Of a DNA stretch of 64,000 nucleotides, positions 58,493 to 64,000 are shown piece by piece (within the stretch, counting starts at the first letter, position 1; each line of letters begins with the position of its first letter). Made by a program: the position numbers and the translations under genes. The notes under the pieces are model-generated. The model did not search any database, was not told the origin of the DNA, and saw nothing but the letters and a program-made list of their open reading frames with translations. The stretch comes from Rhizomys pruinosus (taxonomy: Eukaryota > Chordata > Mammalia > Rodentia > Spalacidae): positions 313,497 to 377,496 of the forward strand of contig VZQC01004565.1 in assembly GCA_009823505.1 (NCBI GenBank). The letters run 5' to 3'.

Positions 58493-58733
58493 GGGCTGGA
58501 GAGATGGCCAAGTGGTTAAGAGTGCCGACTGCTCTTACAGAGGACCCGGGTTCGATCCCCAGCACCCACATGGCGGCTGAGAGCCATCTGAAGCTCCAAT
58601 TCCAGGAGAACTCCAGCTCCAGGGTAATCCAACACCCTCTTCTGACCTCCACAGCATTGCACGACATGGGTGCACAGACCTGCATGCAGACAGTACATTG
58701 ATACACATACAGAAATAAATAAAAAATAAAAAA
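58493..58733 (+). mobile_element. B2-type SINE
   Basis: Full-length with A and B boxes and an (A)n-rich tail; 16-base duplicate agaaaccaacacttca on both sides. Confidence 0.97.
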
Positions 58734-58869
58734 AAGAAACCAACACTTCAGAAAATCCTTGAAGCAATCCAAAGAACAGAGGAAAGAAGCAACTATCCCT
58801 CAGCAATTAAAGAGAGAAAGCAACAAAAATCATAACAGAGTAAAAATGAACCTAGACGAAGAATGCAAA

Positions 58870-60404
58870 CAAAAAATAAGTTAAAAGGAAGCAACACATA
58901 TCTCTCAATAAAACCTTAAATACTAATGGTCTAAACTCCACAATCAAAAGCTATAGACTGGGAGAATGGAATAGGAAACTGAACCCTTCTATATGTTGTC
59001 TAGAAGAAACCCAGGTCACCCACAAGGACAGACACCACCTTAGAGTGAAATGATGGAAAAAAAATTTCCAAAAAATGGAACCAATAAACAAGCTGGAGTG
59101 GCTATCCTTATATCAGAAAAAATAAATCTCAAAGTAAAATTAATCAGAAGAGACAAAGAGGACCATTCCATCCTTGTCAAAGGAACAATGAACCATGAAG
59201 ACTTCACAATCTTAAATGTCAATGCACCAAACTCTGGTACACCTAACTTTATAAACACAATTCTGCAGAACCTCAAGACACAGATTAGTCCTAACACACT
59301 AATAGTGGGAGACCTCAACACCCCCCTGAGCCCTTTGGATAGATCACATTGTCAAAAAATAAACAGAGAGACATCAGAACTGAATAGTACAATACACCAA
59401 ATGGACCTCACAGACATCTACAGAATATTCCACCCAAATAACCGAGGATATACTTTCTACTCAGCATCTCACACAACATTCTCCAAAATCAGCAACATCC
59501 TGGGGCACAAAATGAACCTCAACAAATACAAAAAGATAGAAATTATTCCATGTGTGCTCACTTTGGCAGCACATATACTAAAATTGGAAAAATACAGAGA
59601 AGATTAGCATGACCCGTGCGCAAGGATGACACGCAAATTCATGAAGAGAATTTTTGGATATCTCAACATACGAAAATCAATAAATATCATCAAACATACA
59701 AATGGACTGAAAGACAAAAACCACACCATCATCTCAATTGACATGAAGAAAGCCTTTGACAAAATCCAGCATCCTTTCATGTGTAAAGTCATAGAGGTAA
59801 TTGGACTGGAAAGATCATTCCTAAATGTAATCAAAGCCATATACAGGAAACAACCCACAGTCAATATCATCCTAAATGGGGAAATTACAGAAGCTTTCCC
59901 GTTAAAGGTAGGAACTCGGCAAGGCTGCCCCCTGTCACCACTCCTTTTCAATATAGTGCTTGAAATCCTTGCTAGGGCAATAAGGCAAAAATAGGAAATT
60001 AAAATAGTTCTAATTGGAAAAGAGGAAGTCAAGCTATCCCTTTTTGCTGATTATATGATTGCCTACCTATGGGATGCTAAGAACACCACCAGAAAACTCA
60101 TAGAAACGATTAAGTACTTCAGTAAAGTGGCAGGATACAAAATAAATCTAGAAAAATCGGTAGCCTTTCTTTACACCAACAGCAAGCAACTGAAGAAGGA
60201 ATAAAAGGAGACCTTCCCAATCACAAAAGCCTCAAAAACAATAAAATACCTAGGAACAAACCTAACCAAAGACACCAAGGATCTCTACAACAAAAATTTT
60301 AAACCCCTAAAGAAGGAAATTGAGAAAGACATCAGAAGATGGTCAAATCTCCCATGCTCATGGATTGGGAAAATAAATATAGTAAAAATGTCCATTCTAC
60401 CTCT
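58870..60404 (+). pseudogene. L1 ORF2 remnant (endonuclease and partial RT)
   Basis: The usual ATG context (MDNKVKGSN) is replaced by 'aaaaataagttaaaagg'. The endonuclease (59050-59550) reads well: GVAILISEKINLKVK, NAPNSGTPNFINT, VGDLNTPLSPLDRS. U6 sequence then interrupts. RT resumes at 59655 with FDKIQHPFM and [14 protein letters not shown]. The catalytic FADD is FADY (60047-60058), so the second Asp is lost. The reading ends at 60404. Confidence 0.88.
59554..59647 (+). pseudogene. U6 snRNA pseudogene embedded in L1
   Basis: Starts 'gtgctcactttggcagcaca' and continues through 'actaaaattgg', 'acagagaagattagcatg', 'gcgcaaggatgacacgcaaa' and 'ttcatgaag', covering about 94 of ~106 U6 bases with scattered changes. 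The U6 3' end and T-run terminator are missing, and upstream is L1 coding sequence without PSE or TATA, so it should not be transcribed as U6. It is in the same orientation as the L1 that follows directly. Confidence 0.93.
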
Positions 60405-61138
60405 CCCTCTCTTCTGCAGATTGTTCCTTAGGCTTAGAGACGGGGCACAGGTGGACAAGAAGCACAACAGTCTACTTTGTTTGTAGATGTCATTTTGGAC
60501 TCTGATCAGTTCTGGCTGTTTCCTTTCATGGGCTGACCGTTTGCCCAGGGATAAGCTTTCAATCCTATTAATGAAGCACAAGCGATTAGATATTTTGGTA
60601 TTTAAACATTGCTATTTATTATGGTAGATTACTTTGGTATAGACACAGATATTTGGATGGTGTGTTAATCCCTGGATTACTTATTTTTTTCCCTGAGAAA
60701 GATGACAAGGCCTTACTGTGCCATATAAATCTCCTAATCACTAGAGGGTATAAGCTTGTGGCAACGTCCACGAGTTATTCCTCCAAGGGGAGAGCTAATA
60801 ATCAAATAAATTTGGAATATACAGACATATGGCTACCACTGCTGCACAGTATCTTTAAGCAGGTGAGGTGTAGCTGATGTTGGTGGAGGAGACTTGCTTG
60901 ACTCAAGGAGACCAACATTTGCTTTATTGGTTCAGTGGCCTTTGGTAACACTGTCTGGTATTGCAGAGACTAACTGTATACTTGTAAGTGCGATCTCAAT
61001 ACAATCCTCCCATGCTTACATCAGGTGATGGACAGCAGGGAGGGCCTTACCGCCTCTCTTCTTGCAGATATTCCAGTTTACAGGAAATAAGACTTTACCT
61101 TTTGGGGGGGAGGCTTGGGTCCCCTGGCTAACATCTCT

Positions 61139-61494
61139 GTGGTGGTTTGGATGAGTGTCCTCCATAGGCTCTAGGTATTCAGACATTTGTCTCTAGTTGG
61201 TGGCGCTGTTTTTGGAGGTCTTGGAGGGTGTGGCCATGCTAGAGGAAGTGCGTTGTTGGGGGCAGGCTTAGTGAGTTTTAACAAGCCTCGTGCTCTACAG
61301 TTGCTCTCTGCTTCCTGTGCTCTTTGCAAGATGTGACCCTCGGTTTGCTGCTCCAGATCCAGCTGCCACGCCTCCCGCCACAATGGACTCTAGTTCCCTG
61401 GAACCGCCAATCGTAATCTCAAATAAACCCTTCCTTTTATAAGTTCCTTGGTAATGGTGCTTTATCACAGCAACAGAAAAGTGACTAATACAAT
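61139..61494 (+). mobile_element. non-autonomous hAT-like rodent repeat (URR1-type?)
   Basis: Closely similar to 31681-32032 ('ggtggtttggatgagtgtcc' to 'aaagtgactaataca'). Inserted in R1 copy C, whose sequence continues on both sides. Confidence 0.6.
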
Positions 61495-61566
61495 CTCCTT
61501 GGCAGAATAATCCATTGCTGCTATCAGTGCTCTCCTGTATTAATATATTTTGCTTATATGCACCAC

Positions 61567-61639
61567 TTAGCATTGCACATCATGGTGCACAGACTTGCAT
61601 GCACACAATACATTCATACACGTACGGAAATAAAAAAAA

Positions 61640-61660
<21 letters not shown>
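61567..61660 (+). mobile_element. 5'-truncated B2 fragment with (TA)n
   Basis: 'gcattgcacatcatggtgca', 'cagacttgcatgcacac' and an A-rich tail expanding into (TA)n; inserted in R1 copy C. Confidence 0.8.
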
Positions 61661-61670
<10 letters not shown>

Positions 61671-62204
61671 GAGACTTTAGTATTATATTTGGTTCTGAAT
61701 AGAGAATAAACCTCTTTATAGTTCCTAGATATATTAGTCAATTAAAGAAAGCAGTTTTACAAGTTTTATAAGAGATTACTTCTATAACAGTCAGTTCTAA
61801 TTTACAGTTAGAGGATGACTTCATTACCACCATGTTTTTATTTGTTCTATGAAAAAGAGGTAAGGAGGTCTCTCATATTGAAACTGTGCTGCACCTAAAA
61901 GGTAAAGTTTATTAGAACTCACTGTAAACAGATGTTACACCTATGGTCCTCAGAGATGTTTGATGCCTGTAGCAGTCTGAGGCTTTTCTTCCTTTTAGTG
62001 TTAAGATGGGTCAACCTCTCTGCTGGCATTTCTTGGTAAAACCTACATGATGTAAGGCTGTATCCTTTCTTTCTCAGCCTTTGAGTTGGTGACGTTTTGA
62101 CCTGTGGGAACATACAAATCTTTTCCCATTGTTACTCTTTAGATTAAATTGAAAGTTTTTGACAAAAAGATTTAATATGTAACTGTATCCCCCCTTTTAT
62201 TATT

Positions 62205-62372
62205 TTTTTTACTGTGATTGAGGTGAATGGTAAAACTACAACAATGTAGTCTGGACATTTATTTGATCAACTTGATTGAACATTCAAGCCCCTCCAGCTG
62301 GATGGTGGGAAACTTGGGCTGTGTGGGCTGGGGCACAACTGCTTGCACATTGGTTTTATATGAAGGATGCTT
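62205..62372 (+). mobile_element. R1 copy C, 3' part in forward orientation
   Basis: Matches copy A 43995-44160, that is, it begins about 20 bases after the point where the inverted part stops (43975). This is the expected product of twin priming. The L1-type tail is missing. Confidence 0.82.
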
Positions 62373-62402
62373 GTGCTAAAACAAAGGAGCTAGATACTGA
62401 CA

Positions 62403-62929
62403 TTTGAACTAACTGGGAATATAAAATGCTAGTTGTTTTATTTATAGTTTGTATTGGGTTGGTCTCTATATTTTTCTGAATTATACAACATCACAGTGTA
62501 AAACTTTCTTTTACTTGTAGGACAATTTAAAGGAACTAAGCTTAAATTTTACTTCCCAAATAAGTAGAAGTCATAGTCCAGTCATGTAGCATTAAAGAGC
62601 AAAGTGTTTATTGGGTAAAATTTATTTAGCAGGTACTCAACTCTGCCCTAGCTTTATCCACAAAGTATAGGATATTTTAAGGCTTAGTGAATTGTTTAGA
62701 TTAGTTAAATTTAGATGTAGGTTTTGGTGAAAATGGTAATACAATTGAACTAATTGGGAATATAAAATGTTAATTGTATTATTTATAATTTGTATTGGGT
62801 TAAGGTACACAAATGGCCTCTATACTTTTCTGAATTATACAACATCACATTATAACACTTTCTTTTACTCATAGGACAATTTAAAGTAACTAAGCTTAAA
62901 TTTACTTCCCAAATAAGTAGCATACAGTC
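62403..62929. repeat. ~340-bp-spaced direct duplication
   Basis: 62403-62562 and 62744-62929 share 'gggaatataaaatg', 'tttgtattgggtt', 'tctgaattatacaacatcac', 'ggacaatttaaag' and 'acttcccaaataagtag'. The second unit contains an extra ~15 bases. It probably belongs to the upstream region of R1 copy D. Confidence 0.85.
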
Positions 62930-63039
62930 AAGGAGAAACAGTTTGGGTAAATTTAATGAAAGCTTATGCCTTGGCTCCTGTTTATGGGTATGTGTAATAC
63001 AACTTAGGCCAAAACATAAAAACCTAAAAAAATAGGGAG

Positions 63040-63965
63040 GTGGGAGGTGGGGTAGTATCCTTTCTGGGATACAAATGGAAAACTCTCTGTTCCAATCCTA
63101 TTGATAAATTTTCAATTTTTGAGATCTTTAAACTAACAATGGGAGGAGAATTTTATGCTCCCACAGATAAAAGTCACCAATCTAAATGCCTGAAAAGATA
63201 CAGCTAATGGCTGTGCAGGATGGACTGGGAAATGCCAGCACAGAGGTTGACCCATCTGAACATTAAAGAAAGAGGAAACTCAGACTGCCTGAGTCACAGA
63301 CACTGAGATTCTCTCTGAATACTATTGGGGTTAACTGTTTATAATGTGCCCTAATGAAGTTTACCTTCCAGATACTGAGAAATCTTCCTACCTCTTCCCT
63401 TTATAGGAAAAAGAAAAACATGATGGTAATGAAAGCACTCCCTAACTGTAAATTAGAGCCAATTGTTACAGTGGTAATTTCCTATAAAATAGGTATAACT
63501 ACCATTTTAATAGACTGATAGGCATAGGAACTGTGAAAGGATAATTCTATATCTAGAGCCAAATTCAATAGTAAAGTGTTTATAAACTGTGTAATCAAGA
63601 AAAATATGTTAGTATAGGAAAGTTCTGACATCAGCAATGAATTATTATGCCTAGGAGATGTTAGCTAGGGGATTCAAAACCAACCCCCCAATTATAAAGG
63701 CCTTTTGCCTATAAGTGGGATATATGCAAGGAGAAAGGCAGTAAGTCCCTGTTGTCGAAGTCCTGGTTTGAGCATGAAAAAATGTTATGAGATGTCACTT
63801 GCTAGCATACAACTGGTCTGTGAAATGCCAGAGAATGTTACCAAAGGCCACTAAAGCAATACAGCAAAATATTGGTCTCCCTGAGAAAAGCAAGAATCCT
63901 CCGTCAGTATCAGCTACACCTCAACAGCCTGGAGATACTGTGCAACAGTGGCAGCCAAGTGTCTA

Positions 63966-63966
<1 letters not shown>
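63040..63966 (+). mobile_element. R1 copy D, upstream-extended, runs into (TA)n
   Basis: From 63243 ('ggttgacccatctgaacatt') it aligns with copy A from 42836, and upstream to about 63056 it aligns with copy C's extra part. It is more diverged and AT-rich. Homology stops at 63962, where copy A continues 'gccatgtgcc' but this copy enters (TA)n. Confidence 0.8.

Positions 63967-64000
<34 letters not shown>
63967..64000. repeat. (TA)n microsatellite at window edge
   Basis: About 15 TA units, running off the window. Confidence 0.95.

Larger units (their letters stand above)
56235..60404 (+). mobile_element. L1 with intact 5' end, multiple later insertions and internal U6 sequence
   Basis: Order is promoter monomers, ORF1, ORF2 endonuclease, a U6 snRNA sequence in place of ~1.05 kb of L1, RT, then an abrupt end at 60404 where an inverted R1 copy begins. 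It also carries a 5'-truncated B2 (57127), R1 copy B (57641) and a full B2 (58493). The 3' end is not found in the window. Confidence 0.85.
60405..62197 (-). mobile_element. R1 copy C, inverted 5' part
   Basis: Matches copy A in reverse from 43975 to its 5' end at 42836 and then about 200 bases further upstream, sharing that extra part with copy D. Interrupted by a hAT-like repeat (61139-61494) and a B2 fragment (61567-61660); R1 homology resumes on the far side of both. Its upstream end shows 'ataaaaggggggata' on the minus strand. Confidence 0.85.

Noticed and set aside
59554..59647. Functional U6 gene
   Set aside because: Internal changes, missing 3' end and terminator, and L1 coding sequence instead of a Pol III type 3 promoter.

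Overview
The window is nuclear DNA from a muroid rodent, inferred from abundant L1 elements and B1, B2, B3 and ID SINEs. The B2 copies have a 3' half (a 'gacctccgcggcattgcacg' type motif, then 'gcagacagtacattcatacacat') that differs from the mouse B2 I know, so a non-Mus muroid is likely; the species cannot be fixed. The only genes I can support belong to the immunoglobulin kappa variable (IGKV) locus. One is a structurally complete germline V-kappa segment on the minus strand (8558-9147: RSS, V exon, intron, leader, octamer). The other is a decayed V-kappa-II-like pseudogene on the same strand (47904-48737) that leaves only short open frames. They lie about 39 kb apart, and the sequence between them is mostly retrotransposons.

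Layout. 1-3041: an L1 with a 5' inversion. 5145-7480: an old L1. 8558-9147: the V-kappa segment. 9290-11400: a minus-strand L1 with about 1.1 kb of extra sequence in its 3' UTR. 11837-13313: an L1 5' end with GC-rich promoter monomers and an open ORF1 that loses its C-terminus. 14520-20228: a near-full-length L1 inserted in an older repeat, whose uninterrupted relative lies near 41.3 kb. 22.3-27.1 kb: SINEs, microsatellites and a solo LTR. 27-31.5 kb: mostly unique DNA with a small inverted L1. 31.5-40.35 kb: two L1s tail to tail. 42.8-44.4 kb: a full copy of an unclassified retroposed family, here called R1. 47.9-48.7 kb: the V pseudogene. 49-56 kb: SINEs, microsatellites and a possible LTR. 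56.2-60.4 kb: an L1 with 103-bp promoter monomers that carries two B2 copies, an R1 copy and a U6 snRNA sequence. 60.4-64 kb: a 5'-inverted R1 copy, then a longer one running off the end.

Nothing here works as an operon or pathway. The V segment is a substrate for V(D)J recombination, with its promoter, splice sites and 12-RSS visible. The L1s are presumably the source of the reverse transcriptase that mobilised the SINEs and R1, since poly(A) tails and target-site duplications can be read for several of them. The most unusual items are the R1 family, the V pseudogene, the U6/L1 junction, the L1 with a 44-residue duplication in ORF1, and the L1 with an enlarged 3' UTR. Repeat family names are from memory and were not searched. 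Boundaries of old repeats are good to about 10-50 bases.
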